Assembly: GCF_900106845.1 (NCBI RefSeq)
Contig: NZ_LT629850.1
Span: 2,098,931 to 2,151,449 of the forward strand
DNA length: 52,519 nucleotides
Direction: 5' to 3'
Source of the DNA: Romboutsia timonensis
GTDB taxonomy: Bacteria > Bacillota > Clostridia > Peptostreptococcales > Peptostreptococcaceae
The notes beneath the pieces were generated by a model. The model saw only the letters and a list, made by a program, of their open reading frames with translations, was not told the DNA's origin and did no database searches. A program made the position numbers and the translations under genes. Below are positions 8,734-16,777 of the stretch, piece after piece. Each line of letters opens with the position of its first letter. The stretch's first letter is position 1.

Positions 8734-9396
8734 ATGAAATGGTATCTAGACTTTGGACATGGAGGAAAAGATCCTGGAGCAATCGGTCCTACAAATTTAA
8801 AAGAAAGTGATGTAGCTTTAAAAATAGGAATGATAATAAAAGAAAATCTTGAAAATGCACTTGAAAAAGTAATAACTACTCGTGAAGATGATAAATACTA
8901 CTCACTAGACTATAGAACTAAAAAAGCAAACAACGAAAACTGTGACTACTTTATAAGCATACATCTAAATTCAGCAACTAACTCATCTGCAAAAGGATGC
9001 GAAGTATGGCTATATAATGAAAATAGCAAACTTAAAAATTTAGCTAACAATCTATGTAATAACCTATCAACTAAAATGGATACACCTAATAGTGGAGTTA
9101 AATACTCTAAAAATTTATCAGTACTTAAAAATACTAAAATGCCATCTCTTTTAATTGAAATAGACTTTATATCAAATAAAGAAGTAGAAAATAATCTAAG
9201 AAATGATAATCACCTAAAAAACATAGCCGATACAATATCATCTACTCTACTTTCATTTGTAAATAAATCTATTGTTGAAGATAAAGTATTTTATAGAGTA
9301 TGTATAGGCTCATTTAGCAATAAAGATAATGCAGTAAACCTTAAAAATGAAGCTATTTGTAAAGGATTTAAAGATACTCATATATACACTACCTAA
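8734..9396 (+). CDS. N-acetylmuramoyl-L-alanine amidase (Amidase_3) with short SPOR-like tail, cassette A
   Basis: Zinc amidase that cleaves the MurNAc to L-Ala bond of peptidoglycan. Likely zinc ligands and catalytic residues are His9 (FGHGGKDPGA), Glu24, His77 (SIHLNS) and Glu142 (LLIEIDFIS). Residues ~188-220 (VFYRVCIGSFSNKDNAVN onward) look like the first half of a SPOR domain ending abruptly, as in CwlC-like autolysins with shortened tails. There is no signal peptide, so release would need lysis or a holin-like route. The ribosome site AAAGGAGG precedes the ATG. It is about 90% identical to the cassette B copy by eye. Confidence 0.92.
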   Translation: MKWYLDFGHGGKDPGAIGPTNLKESDVALKIGMIIKENLENALEKVITTREDDKYYSLDYRTKKANNENCDYFISIHLNSATNSSAKGCEVWLYNENSKLKNLANNLCNNLSTKMDTPNSGVKYSKNLSVLKNTKMPSLLIEIDFISNKEVENNLRNDNHLKNIADTISSTLLSFVNKSIVEDKVFYRVCIGSFSNKDNAVNLKNEAICKGFKDTHIYTT

Positions 9397-9428
9397 TAAA
9401 ATTTTTATAAAATACTTTAATATAACAT
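9396..9428. repeat. Direct repeat flanking the TcyP/regulator insertion, left copy
   Basis: The segment ending AATACTTTAATATAACAT just after the amidase stop recurs at 12004-12038 just before DUF1659. In cassette B a single copy (about 17845-17880) joins amidase and DUF1659 directly. Confidence 0.7.
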
Positions 9429-9442
9429 GGCCTTAAAACTGT

Positions 9443-9496
9443 AAATAACCATACCTTAGTATTTTCAATAATTTGAATTATAAGGTATGGTTATTT
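9443..9496. repeat. Dispersed stem-loop repeat, copy 3
   Basis: AAATAACCATACCTT and AAGGTATGGTTATTT arms with the same loop as copies at 3342 and 8213, with a few base changes. Bases 9497-9717 downstream contain no gene that can be supported. Confidence 0.72.
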
Positions 9497-9717
9497 ATCT
9501 AATTTAATATAAATTTTTCAAAATATTTTAAAACTATGATTTTTATTAATATAAATTTTTAATACTTTTATCATAAGTATTAATACATATATTCAAACCC
9601 GTACACTGATAATAGCATAATAAAATTTATATATGCTAAAACCATAAAATCCCCCTATTTTTCTAAACCGACATTATATTAAAATTCCCAACTACTTACT
9701 GTCTAATTAATCCGTTT

Positions 9718-11097
9718 TTATACTATATCTTCAACAAATTCATTTTTACATACTTTTCCAAGTGAATTTGCAACTGTTATAGCTGAAGTCATTGTTCCAT
9801 TAACATTTAGCATAGTTCTTCCCATATCTAGTATCGGATCTATAGCAAGTATTCCTCCTGCTAATTGGAAATATGAACCTAACCCTAGTCCTGATAAAAC
9901 TACTGATACAGCCATAGTAGCCGTTCCTGGAAGACCTGCTATACCTAAAGAACTTATAGTTATTACTATTAATGCCATAGCATAAAAACTAAAGTCCATG
10001 TTTATACCTGCCATATTTGCTATAGTAACTATCATAAGTGCTGGATATATGCCTGAACATCCGTTAAGCCCCATATTTGAGCCTAAACTTCCAATAAAAC
10101 TTGCAGTTCCTGATTCAACCCCAATATTATCAGTTAATGCTTCTATTGTAACTGGTAATGTAGCTAAACTTGAACGTGAAGTAAATGCCAGTAATAAAGC
10201 TTTAGATACATTTTTTAAATAAGTTATTGGATTTACTCCATTAAATGTTACTATTATTAAATGAACTACAAACATTATGATAACACTTACATATAAAGCT
10301 ATTATAAAGTTTAATACTTCAAATATTGACTCTATACCATTTTGTGCTATTGTATTAGCCATTAATGCAATAACTGCATATGGCATCATTTTAATTATTG
10401 TTATAGAAACACTTACTATTATCTTATAAAAAGCTTCAATTAAATCTACAAATGGTCTTATTAGCTCACTATATTTTTTATTAAGTCTTTTTATTGCATT
10501 TCCTATAAATGCTGCAAATATAACTACTGCAACTATATTTGCATTTGCCATAGATGCTACTATATTTGAGGGTAATAATCCTCTTAAGGTATCTACTACT
10601 GAACTAATCTCTCTTATTTCAGTAGTACTAGTTACAACTTTAGTACCAATACCTAATTTAAATAAATTACCTACAATTAGTCCTATTGATGCTGCTATAG
10701 CCGTTGTTCCTAATAACATTAATATGGTTCTAGATGTTAATTTTCCCAAATTCTCATCTTTATTCATATTCATAATAACTCTTATTATTGATGTTAATAC
10801 TAATGGTATAACTAACATCTTTAATAAATCCATAAATCCATATCCCACAAGACCATACCAAGTAGTTACTTCTTTTAGCCAACTAATTTGTGTTGGGTCT
10901 TTAGGAAACTTAGCTATGTACTGAATTATAAATCCTAAAATTGTACCCATTCCCATTGATACTAGCATTAACTTAGTGAAATTTAAACTTTTCTTTATTT
11001 TGTTGATTACAAAAAATAGTCCTATTAGTAATGCTATAAATAAAACTGTATTGATATTTGAAATCATCATAAATTCCGATAAAAATGTACTTCCCAT
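9718..11097 (-). CDS. Cation:dicarboxylate symporter family transporter, TcyP-like (L-cystine uptake)
   Basis: 459-residue DAACS-family membrane symporter with about eight membrane segments plus re-entrant loops. The N-terminal sequence and length resemble TcyP, a sodium or proton-coupled L-cystine importer, more than glutamate carriers, but the substrate is inference. Conserved features are KMLVIPLVLTSIIRVI, AFTSRSSLATLPVTIEAL (first re-entrant hairpin, the family serine-rich motif), MGLNGCSGIYPALMIV and IAGLPGTATMAVSVVLSGLGL (second hairpin). AAGGAGATTAAT precedes the ATG. It is followed in the same direction, after a terminator, by nothing related; its upstream neighbour is a regulator on the same strand. 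The pair interrupts cassette A. Confidence 0.85.
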   Translation of the reverse strand: MGSTFLSEFMMISNINTVLFIALLIGLFFVINKIKKSLNFTKLMLVSMGMGTILGFIIQYIAKFPKDPTQISWLKEVTTWYGLVGYGFMDLLKMLVIPLVLTSIIRVIMNMNKDENLGKLTSRTILMLLGTTAIAASIGLIVGNLFKLGIGTKVVTSTTEIREISSVVDTLRGLLPSNIVASMANANIVAVVIFAAFIGNAIKRLNKKYSELIRPFVDLIEAFYKIIVSVSITIIKMMPYAVIALMANTIAQNGIESIFEVLNFIIALYVSVIIMFVVHLIIVTFNGVNPITYLKNVSKALLLAFTSRSSLATLPVTIEALTDNIGVESGTASFIGSLGSNMGLNGCSGIYPALMIVTIANMAGINMDFSFYAMALIVITISSLGIAGLPGTATMAVSVVLSGLGLGSYFQLAGGILAIDPILDMGRTMLNVNGTMTSAITVANSLGKVCKNEFVEDIV

Positions 11098-11178
11098 ATT
11101 AATCTCCTTTATTTTATTATCATTTTGATAATTGCTATTATACTATTATCAAAATGATAATGCAATAATAATTTATAT

Positions 11179-11229
11179 AAAAAATAACCATACTAAATTA
11201 TTGAAAACATTTTAGTATGGTTATTTTTA
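11179..11229 (-). terminator. Terminator between regulator gene and TcyP-like gene
   Basis: Arms AAAATAACCATACTAAA and TTTAGTATGGTTATTTT form a near-perfect 17-bp stem directly after the regulator stop on the minus strand. The outer arm AAAATAACCATAC is shared with the dispersed stem-loop family. Confidence 0.75.
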
Positions 11230-11242
11230 TATTATTAAAAGT

Positions 11243-11842
11243 TTACTCACCAGTTTTTATATTATATTTTTTCACTTTTCGATACAAAGTAGCAATTCCA
11301 ATGTTTAAAGCTTTAGCTACTTGTTTCATTTCTTGAGTATTACTGCCGTACTTATTTATTGCTTTTTCAATTTCTTCTTTTTCTAGTTGTTCAACAGTTT
11401 TTATTTCTGCTTTATATAATTCATCTAATTTATATGATATTAAGTTTGACATACTATTTATAAATGCACATAGTTCTTGGTCTTTAGAAAGAATTTTATT
11501 TTTTTGTTCTTCTGTAAAGGCAGCAATTCCTAAAATCCCTAAGTTATTACTTCCTAGCATTATTGGAGAGCAAATATCTACTAATTCTTTGCAATCTTCT
11601 TTATGAACACAAATTTTACAATTATCTTCTAAATCACGATTAATAATATAAGGCTTCTGTGACTTTAATACTTTTGAAAAAGCTGAATGATCTGAAATTT
11701 TTTCATATATTTTATCCTTAAAGACGCCTGTTCCAGCAATTCTAATTAAATCTTTAGAAACTACAGTTACATCAACATCTAAAACAGTACATATATTTTC
11801 ACATATACTTTGTATATAATTAGTTATATCGTCAAGTTTCAC
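11243..11842 (-). CDS. Sensor-domain / Fis-type HTH transcriptional regulator (no AAA+ domain)
   Basis: About 199 residues. The N-terminal ~140 residues look like a PAS/GAF-type sensor with a cysteine cluster (NCKICVHKEDCKELVDICSP), as found in front of clostridial sigma-54 activators. The C-terminal segment (EKEEIEKAINKYG, then VAKALNIGIATLYRKVKKY) is an HTH_8/Fis DNA-binding domain. The central AAA+ ATPase domain is absent, so it cannot act as a classical sigma-54 activator. The called ATG at 11860 places GGGAGG inside codons 2-4; the GTG at 11842 after GGGAGGTTTAAAA is the more likely start. The cysteines may bind a metal or sense redox, which would suit a partner cystine transporter; this is inference. 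Confidence 0.75.
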   Translation of the reverse strand: MKLDDITNYIQSICENICTVLDVDVTVVSKDLIRIAGTGVFKDKIYEKISDHSAFSKVLKSQKPYIINRDLEDNCKICVHKEDCKELVDICSPIMLGSNNLGILGIAAFTEEQKNKILSKDQELCAFINSMSNLISYKLDELYKAEIKTVEQLEKEEIEKAINKYGSNTQEMKQVAKALNIGIATLYRKVKKYNIKTGE

Positions 11843-12003
11843 TTTTAAACCTCCCAACATATTTTTAGTAAAAAAGTGGTTTTCTTAAGTATATCATAAT
11901 ATGAATAATAATTATTATTAAATTTAATCTTTTACAAATTCTTATTTATTATAGCACTCTTTAATTTCATTTATTAGCATTTAATATATTTTACAAAGTA
12001 CGT

Positions 12004-12038
12004 ATAAAATTTTTTTATAAAATACTTTAATATAACAT
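12004..12038. repeat. Direct repeat flanking the TcyP/regulator insertion, right copy
   Basis: Right partner of 9396-9428, again ending AATACTTTAATATAACAT and leading into the sequence shared with cassette B before DUF1659. Confidence 0.7.
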
Positions 12039-12090
12039 AAAATTAAAACCTCCTATACTTATATTAAATAGTAAATAAGGAGGTAATAAC

Positions 12091-12312
12091 ATGGCTGTTA
12101 CAACTATGAATAACCCATCTAGCTTAAGAGTAAAGTTAGATGCTGGACTAAATGATTCTACTGGGAATACTATAGTAAAATCTAAAACTTACTCTAATTT
12201 AAAACATGATGCTAATAATCAAGATGTATATGATGTAGCACAAGCTCTTATGGGATTTCAAGATTATCCTGTACTTGAAGTGTTAAAGCAAGACTCTACA
12301 ACTTTAGCGTAA
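12091..12312 (+). CDS. DUF1659 family protein, cassette A
   Basis: 73-residue soluble protein matching the DUF1659 pattern: a basic-hydrophobic start (SSLRVKLDAG), a TGNTIVKSKTYSNLK hairpin, and a helical C-terminal part (DVYDVAQALMGFQDYPVLEV). Function unknown. AAGGAGGTAATAAC precedes the ATG. It is followed 29 bp later by DUF2922 and then yvrJ, the order this family usually shows. The copy at 17932-18156 differs at about a dozen positions. Confidence 0.85.
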   Translation: MAVTTMNNPSSLRVKLDAGLNDSTGNTIVKSKTYSNLKHDANNQDVYDVAQALMGFQDYPVLEVLKQDSTTLA

Positions 12313-12341
12313 TGCATGTAAAAAAGAAGGGAGAATAAATT

Positions 12342-12569
12342 ATGGAAACTACTAAAAAACTTATTATGTCATTTTTAACAAGTAATGATAGAAAAGTATC
12401 TTTATCAGTTGATAACCCTAGAGAGGATATTACAGAAACAGAAATTAAATCAGCAATGGACTTAGTTGTTGAAAGAAATATATTTGCTCCAAATGGTGGT
12501 GATATAGTAGCTACTGTAGAAGCTAAGGTTGTAGTAACTGATACTACTGAGTATGATTTGGTGTTGTAA
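12342..12569 (+). CDS. DUF2922 family protein, cassette A
   Basis: 75-residue protein matching DUF2922 (METTKKLIMSFLTSNDRKVS, then DITETEIKSAMDLVVERNIF). Likely a small beta-rich fold; role unknown. Ribosome site GAAGGGAGAATAAATT. It lies between DUF1659 and yvrJ and is almost identical to the cassette B copy at 18186-18413. Confidence 0.86.
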   Translation: METTKKLIMSFLTSNDRKVSLSVDNPREDITETEIKSAMDLVVERNIFAPNGGDIVATVEAKVVVTDTTEYDLVL

Positions 12570-12610
12570 TATAAAATGGTTGGCATAGCTTTTTTGAAAG
12601 GAGTATTTTT

Positions 12611-12757
12611 TTGGAGTTTGATTTACAAAATCTTATAGCGTCTGTTGGTTTTCCTATAACCCTTAGTATGTATTTACTTGTAAGGATTGAAGGTAAATTG
12701 CAGACTCTATCTGATAGTATAAATGAGTTATCTAAAAATATTATAAGTATGAAATAA
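12611..12757 (+). CDS. yvrJ: YvrJ family small membrane protein, cassette A (TTG start)
   Basis: 48-residue protein with a single N-terminal membrane-type helix (LIASVGFPITLSMYLLVRIE) followed by an amphipathic tail (LQTLSDSINELSKNII). Matches the YvrJ family. GAAAGGAGTATTTTT precedes a TTG where cassette B has ATG, so expression may be weaker. Function unknown; the size and single helix would suit a holin-like or membrane-anchor role beside the signal-less amidase, which is inference. Confidence 0.8.
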   Translation: MEFDLQNLIASVGFPITLSMYLLVRIEGKLQTLSDSINELSKNIISMK

Positions 12758-12835
12758 TATAAATTTAGTTTGTAGTTATTATATATTGCAAAATAAATTT
12801 ATATAAAAATAATTAAAATATGATATAATAATATA

Positions 12836-12870
12836 AATAAAAAATACTCAGTGCTGCCAACACTGAGTAT
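12836..12870 (-). terminator. Terminator of the 55-aa membrane peptide gene
   Basis: Perfect 10-bp stem ATACTCAGTG / CACTGAGTAT (12844-12853 and 12861-12870). On the minus strand it is followed by a T-rich run (TTTTTATTT), the canonical intrinsic terminator form. Confidence 0.85.
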
Positions 12871-12931
12871 CCTTAGAACATTTATTTTGTTTTGGGGCTA
12901 TCAGATTATAAATAAAAAATATTTCAAGAAT

Positions 12932-13099
12932 TTAGCGCTTATCTTTGCAGGATGGGGCGCTTTTTTCTTTGCTTTTAATTTCTATATCAAGTCCAATTAC
13001 TTTGATTTTAATTCTTATGTAATTAAAAAATATGCTACTTTTTATATTTAAGTTAATAAAAACTAACAAAAGTAGCATTACTAATATAAATTCAAGCAT
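12932..13099 (-). CDS. Small membrane peptide, 55 aa, unknown (possible type I toxin or regulator)
   Basis: Not recognised as a named family. It begins MLEFILVMLLLLVFINLNIK: one membrane helix of about 16 residues, then a basic amphipathic stretch (YIRIKIKVIGLDIEIKSKEK) and ends SAPSCKDKR. AAAGGAGG lies at 13111-13118, 11 nt before the ATG. The gene is embedded in a compact unit: extended -10 promoter at 13209-13217, a terminator-like hairpin in the leader (13166-13194), a small hairpin near the ribosome site, and a strong terminator at 12836-12870. This layout (long structured leader, tiny hydrophobic-cationic product) recalls type I toxins, but no antisense promoter was identified. Confidence 0.6.
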   Translation of the reverse strand: MLEFILVMLLLLVFINLNIKSSIFFNYIRIKIKVIGLDIEIKSKEKSAPSCKDKR

Positions 13100-13165
13100 A
13101 TCTGATACCACCTCCTTTGAGCATAGTGAAAAATCACTGATAACCCATGGAGGATAAAAATATTC

Positions 13166-13194
13166 AAAAAACCCCCGTAGCCATCCACCTACGG
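13166..13194 (-). terminator. Leader attenuator upstream of the 55-aa peptide
   Basis: On the minus strand, CCGTAG and CTACGG (6-bp stem, 8-nt loop) are followed by GGGGTTTTTT. It lies only ~10-35 nt after the predicted transcription start, so most transcripts should stop here unless termination is relieved. Confidence 0.7.
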
Positions 13195-13208
13195 TATTAA
13201 CTTTATCA

Positions 13209-13217
13209 GTATACCAT
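13209..13217 (-). promoter_or_regulatory. Extended -10 promoter for the 55-aa peptide unit
   Basis: The minus strand reads TGGTATACT, a TGn extended -10 with hexamer TATACT. No good -35 was seen at the standard spacing, which is tolerable for an extended -10 promoter. Confidence 0.55.
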
Positions 13218-13312
13218 AAAGTTAAATTAAAATATAGTTATAAATATTGTTATATTCATAACTTTAATATATTGATATTACAAATATTCATATTATTGAA
13301 AGGAGTATTTTT

Positions 13313-13448
13313 ATAGAGTTTGCTTTACAAAATCTTATAGCTTCTGTTACTTTTCCTATAACTCTTAATATGTATTTACTTGTAAGGATTGAGGACTCTA
13401 TCTGATAGTATAAATAAATTATCTAAAAATATTATAAGTATAAAATAA
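13313..13448 (+). pseudogene. Decayed third yvrJ copy
   Basis: Clear relative of the yvrJ genes at 12611 and 18477, retaining the ribosome site (GAAAGGAGTATTTTT) and stop context. The start codon is ATA, and an 11-bp deletion after AGGATTGAGG removes GKLQ-coding bases and shifts the frame. It suggests that a third cassette once existed here, and it is separated from cassette A's yvrJ by the 55-aa peptide unit. Confidence 0.85.
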
Positions 13449-13449
13449 T

Positions 13450-13488
13450 TTAAGGAGTGTATATCATAACTAAATATACACTCCTTAA
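13450..13488. terminator. Bidirectional terminator
   Basis: TTAAGGAGTGTATA (13450-13463) and TATACACTCCTTAA (13475-13488) are perfect 14-bp arms with an 11-nt loop, T-rich on the far side. It separates the yvrJ relic from the convergent gene at 13558. Confidence 0.75.
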
Positions 13489-13557
13489 ATTTAAGTAAAA
13501 ATTAATCTTTTATACTATCACTTTTTCTCCTTAGCAATTTGCTTAATACATAAGTTA

Positions 13558-14574
13558 TCATTTATTTTTACAATAATAATTATAACTATCTTCAAGAAGT
13601 ATGTGTCTTTCTGAACTTCCAATTTCACTTAAATTACTTACTAAACTTAATCTCATCTGCATATCAAAAAATGAAAATATATAAATAAAGTTATTTAAAA
13701 GTGTATTAAAATCTAAATTTCCTTCAATCCATTTTCTACTTACACTGACTCTGCATATATTTTTATCAACTGAATATATTACAGGTTCTTCTTGATTTTT
13801 ATCATATGTTACTTCAACTTCTGTTTCTATACCTGTGCTATTTTTAAATATTTTATTACTCTCCTGTATATACCTACCCTTTGCTTTTAATTTAATTTTG
13901 TCACTAATATTTAATTCTTTAAATTTATTTGGAAAATTAATTACCATTCCAAGATATCTTAGATTAACATTTTCAGATTCAATATATTTAACAATTATTT
14001 CCTCTTTGTTATTTTGAGTTAATGATTTAGGTAAATATATTTCATCTCTATTTTGATTTTTTTCATATATATATTTACCAATTATAATTTCCGCACATTC
14101 ACTATCTTCTATCATATATTTAGTTATAATTTCATCAAATTTTTTTACTATTTTTTCATGTTTAAGTATTAAATTATAATGAAAATTAGGATTATTTAAT
14201 AACTCTTCAAAGTCTAAATCTTTAATATTATTCAAAATATCATCCCGTTTTATTAATTCAAAAAAATCTTCTCTATATATAAAATCTACTTCATTATATA
14301 AACTTAAAAAGCTTTCTTTATTTTTTCCATTAAACTTCCCTATTCTTCTTTGTATGATCTTTAATACCTCATCAAATTTTTTATTTGTTTCATTTATAAT
14401 TCTTTCTTTAATCTCATTATCTTTACTAAATTTAATTATATTAAAATATTCTAATACATCATTTATATTATATTCTTCTATTTCATAATTAAAGTTATTA
14501 GTAAAATTAATAATATTATTTATATTCATATTAGTTGTAAGGTCATATTTAGAATAAATTTTAACTCTGTCCAT
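13558..14574 (-). CDS. Hypothetical protein, 338 aa
   Basis: Not recognised. It is a soluble, strongly charged and Asn/Lys/Ile-rich protein without signal peptide or membrane segments. Residues ~60-170 look alpha-helical. The last ~130 residues (RYLGMVINFPNKFKEL, then FSFFDMQMRLSLVSNLSEIG) look more globular with beta strands. The ribosome site preceding the ATG is weak (AGGAGAAAT). It stands alone between the cassette A remnants and the AlbA_2 gene, in a region gained by insertion, so it is probably accessory. No function is proposed. Confidence 0.6.
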   Translation of the reverse strand: MDRVKIYSKYDLTTNMNINNIINFTNNFNYEIEEYNINDVLEYFNIIKFSKDNEIKERIINETNKKFDEVLKIIQRRIGKFNGKNKESFLSLYNEVDFIYREDFFELIKRDDILNNIKDLDFEELLNNPNFHYNLILKHEKIVKKFDEIITKYMIEDSECAEIIIGKYIYEKNQNRDEIYLPKSLTQNNKEEIIVKYIESENVNLRYLGMVINFPNKFKELNISDKIKLKAKGRYIQESNKIFKNSTGIETEVEVTYDKNQEEPVIYSVDKNICRVSVSRKWIEGNLDFNTLLNNFIYIFSFFDMQMRLSLVSNLSEIGSSERHILLEDSYNYYCKNK

Positions 14575-14721
14575 ACTATTTCTCCTAATGCATAAATATT
14601 AACACCTATATTAATTTATAAAAACTATCGTCTCCATTTATAATATTTTATAATATTCAAAATCATTTCTTAAATCATATAAGTATACTTTAAATCTTAT
14701 TTATTTTAAACAATTATAAAA

Positions 14722-14785
14722 AATTCGCTTCGCTCATGTCGCCAACGACTTCGTCCGTTGCTTGAGCCACTGCGTGGGCGAAGCA
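14722..14785. repeat. Intergenic GC-rich repeat related to the 51-bp units inside the yqaJ-like gene
   Basis: Contains ATTCGCTTCGCTCATGTCGC followed by CAACG, the reverse complement of the first 51-bp unit at 28039-28090 over 25 bases. It stands out by GC content in an otherwise very AT-rich gap (14575-14856). Confidence 0.75.
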
Positions 14786-14856
14786 TTTCAAAATCTTTTT
14801 TTACGCTCAAAACCAGTTGATTGATATTACTTACATTCAGAAGTTATCCACATTTT

Positions 14857-14955
14857 TTAAAATATTATAATATCCTTAAGCGTAAAATATAACGCGTCAT
14901 ACTTAAATAATGACGCGTCATTGTTATTAAAGGACACGTCATCATTTAAATCATT
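14857..14955 (-). repeat. NDAS-coding repeat tail beyond the AlbA_2 gene stop
   Basis: Reading on in the same frame past the TAA at 14956-14958 gives NDLNDDVSFNNNDASLFKY and then ...DA, up to a TAA at 14857. The DNA carries the palindromic core ACGCGTCA or a variant about every 22-28 bp (near 14891, 14914, 14935, 14963). Tails of repeated NDAS are known in this regulator family, so the stop at 14956 probably shortened the tail. Confidence 0.65.
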
Positions 14956-16680
14956 TTATAAGGACGCGTCATCTTCTTTATAATTACTTAATACATACCT
15001 TACTTTATTAGAAGTTCCTATTTTCTTTATTAATCCTTTATTTATTAATTTATTACACAACCTTAAATTTTTATTTTTATCAAATCCAAGATGTATTTCA
15101 CTTAAACTTCTATTTGTATACCCATTAGTCACAATAAAATCTAATAGCTTTTTTTCATCTCCTGTAATAGAGTCTAAATCAATATTTGCATCCTCAGCTT
15201 CATTGTAATTTTTATTTATATGATATATCTTCCCACGTCCATATCCTTCTTCTACAAGAAACTCTTTCTGAACTAATCCATATAAAATTTTAGTAATATC
15301 ATTAGGATGATTGTTGCAAATAGTTTGTAACCTTGAATTAGTGACGCGTCCTTCTAAGTACGCTGTAACTATAGCTAATATTTCTAATTCATCAAGAGAG
15401 TCAAACTTTTTACCATATAACTCTTTTATTTTTATTATACACTCTTCTGGTATAAGTGATACCATCCATAAATTCAGTGTCACTATATTTAAATTTGTAT
15501 TTTCTTCTAATTGAGGTAATCTCCAATGTTGTTGATTCCATGCTTTAAGTATTGTAGGAAATCCAGACCCTATATTTTCTCCAAGACCTATCAGCCTTAA
15601 TATTGTTTGTATTTTAGGGTTTCTTGATTTAGAATTTCCACCGCTAAATATATCCTCTTTTGATATTTTCAAATTCCCAGCATTAGAAAACTCATAATGA
15701 TCTTTATATCTAATAACTTTTAATGTACCTTGACTATTATAATCTCCATGTACTATTGCATTTACAAATGCTTCTCTTAATGCTTTATGTACTAATGTAT
15801 CATCTATTCTAGTTAGATTTTCCATATAAAATGGTACTTTTAGCCCTTCGGTTAATTTAGGAATTACCATTGTATAAAAATTATATAAATTATTTTCCCA
15901 CGTACCATCTATAGTGATTCTATCATTATATCTGACCTCTTCATTGCTATCTCTTTCATCTCTGAAGTCTATGTTTATATATGGATAAGCTTCCCTTATA
16001 CTTAGTCCCTTCCCAAACATTAAAAGCCCTGCTAATGTTAATCCCTCTTGTTTTGTACTTCTATTTTTTGAAATAGCACCTAATTGTCTTAAAAAGTCCT
16101 CATCAGATAATTCATTCCATATATGATCTGGATTTACTACTACAAATCTATTTCGATATCTCTTTAAAGTATTTGCATCTATATCACACATATCATAGCC
16201 TTCTAAAATTATCGAATCTCCGCCTTGTTCTGAGGCATCTCTTATCATTGCCTTTACTTCATCCTCATGACATTTATAGTCTCCCTCATAATTTCTCTTA
16301 TATGTTCCTTTATAAGGGTTTCCATTTATAAATATCGGCTTGTCTTTATAGTATGCTCTTGGTATATTTATTTTTATAACAGATTTATTATCTATATCTA
16401 TAACTTCTAAATCTTCATTTTTTAATATATTTTTATTAACTTTTTCTCCATTTAATATGCTCCAAAAGTCTTTTATAACTTTGTCTACACTTTCAACTCC
16501 AGTTATTATTAGTTCATTATCTACTTCATCTATTCCTAATAATATAATACCCCCGTTTGTATTAGCCATTGCTGAATATGTATCCCATAACGATTTAGGA
16601 ACTTCATTTTTAGATTTTTTGCATTCTAAATCTTCACTTTCTCCTAATTTAAGAATATCTAGTAATTGTAATGGATTCAT
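14956..16680 (-). CDS. AlbA_2 / HATPase_c_4 domain putative transcriptional regulator
   Basis: 574-residue protein of the AlbA_2 (divergent AAA_4, Schlafen-like) plus C-terminal ATPase-like domain family, often annotated as RNA-binding-domain or RecG-like regulators. The N-terminal part has SEDLECKKSKNEVPKSLWDT and GIILLGIDE (AlbA_2). The middle has HKALREAFVNAIVHGDY, SNAGNLKISKEDIFSGG and GLGENIGSGFPTI, the N, G1 and G2 boxes of an HATPase_c_4 fold. Residues ~430-570 look like winged-helix domains. AGGAGGTGACATT precedes the ATG. It ends DDASL, one unit of an NDAS-type tail that is cut by the stop codon. Confidence 0.85.
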   Translation of the reverse strand: MNPLQLLDILKLGESEDLECKKSKNEVPKSLWDTYSAMANTNGGIILLGIDEVDNELIITGVESVDKVIKDFWSILNGEKVNKNILKNEDLEVIDIDNKSVIKINIPRAYYKDKPIFINGNPYKGTYKRNYEGDYKCHEDEVKAMIRDASEQGGDSIILEGYDMCDIDANTLKRYRNRFVVVNPDHIWNELSDEDFLRQLGAISKNRSTKQEGLTLAGLLMFGKGLSIREAYPYINIDFRDERDSNEEVRYNDRITIDGTWENNLYNFYTMVIPKLTEGLKVPFYMENLTRIDDTLVHKALREAFVNAIVHGDYNSQGTLKVIRYKDHYEFSNAGNLKISKEDIFSGGNSKSRNPKIQTILRLIGLGENIGSGFPTILKAWNQQHWRLPQLEENTNLNIVTLNLWMVSLIPEECIIKIKELYGKKFDSLDELEILAIVTAYLEGRVTNSRLQTICNNHPNDITKILYGLVQKEFLVEEGYGRGKIYHINKNYNEAEDANIDLDSITGDEKKLLDFIVTNGYTNRSLSEIHLGFDKNKNLRLCNKLINKGLIKKIGTSNKVRYVLSNYKEDDASL

Positions 16681-16777
16681 AATGTCACCTCCTGATACTT
16701 AATACTAATATAATTGTATCATAAAAATAATTTATTTTTATTCTATAATTTCAAAATAAATCTATAATAAAATCAAT

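Noticed and set aside
11243-11860. Full sigma-54-dependent activator
   Set aside because: The AAA+ domain with its GAFTGA-type motif is absent; only the sensor and Fis-type helix-turn-helix parts are present.
12851-13051. 66-codon plus-strand frame over the 55-aa peptide gene
   Set aside because: Starts inside the terminator stem and lacks a ribosome site; the minus-strand reading has promoter, ribosome site and terminator.
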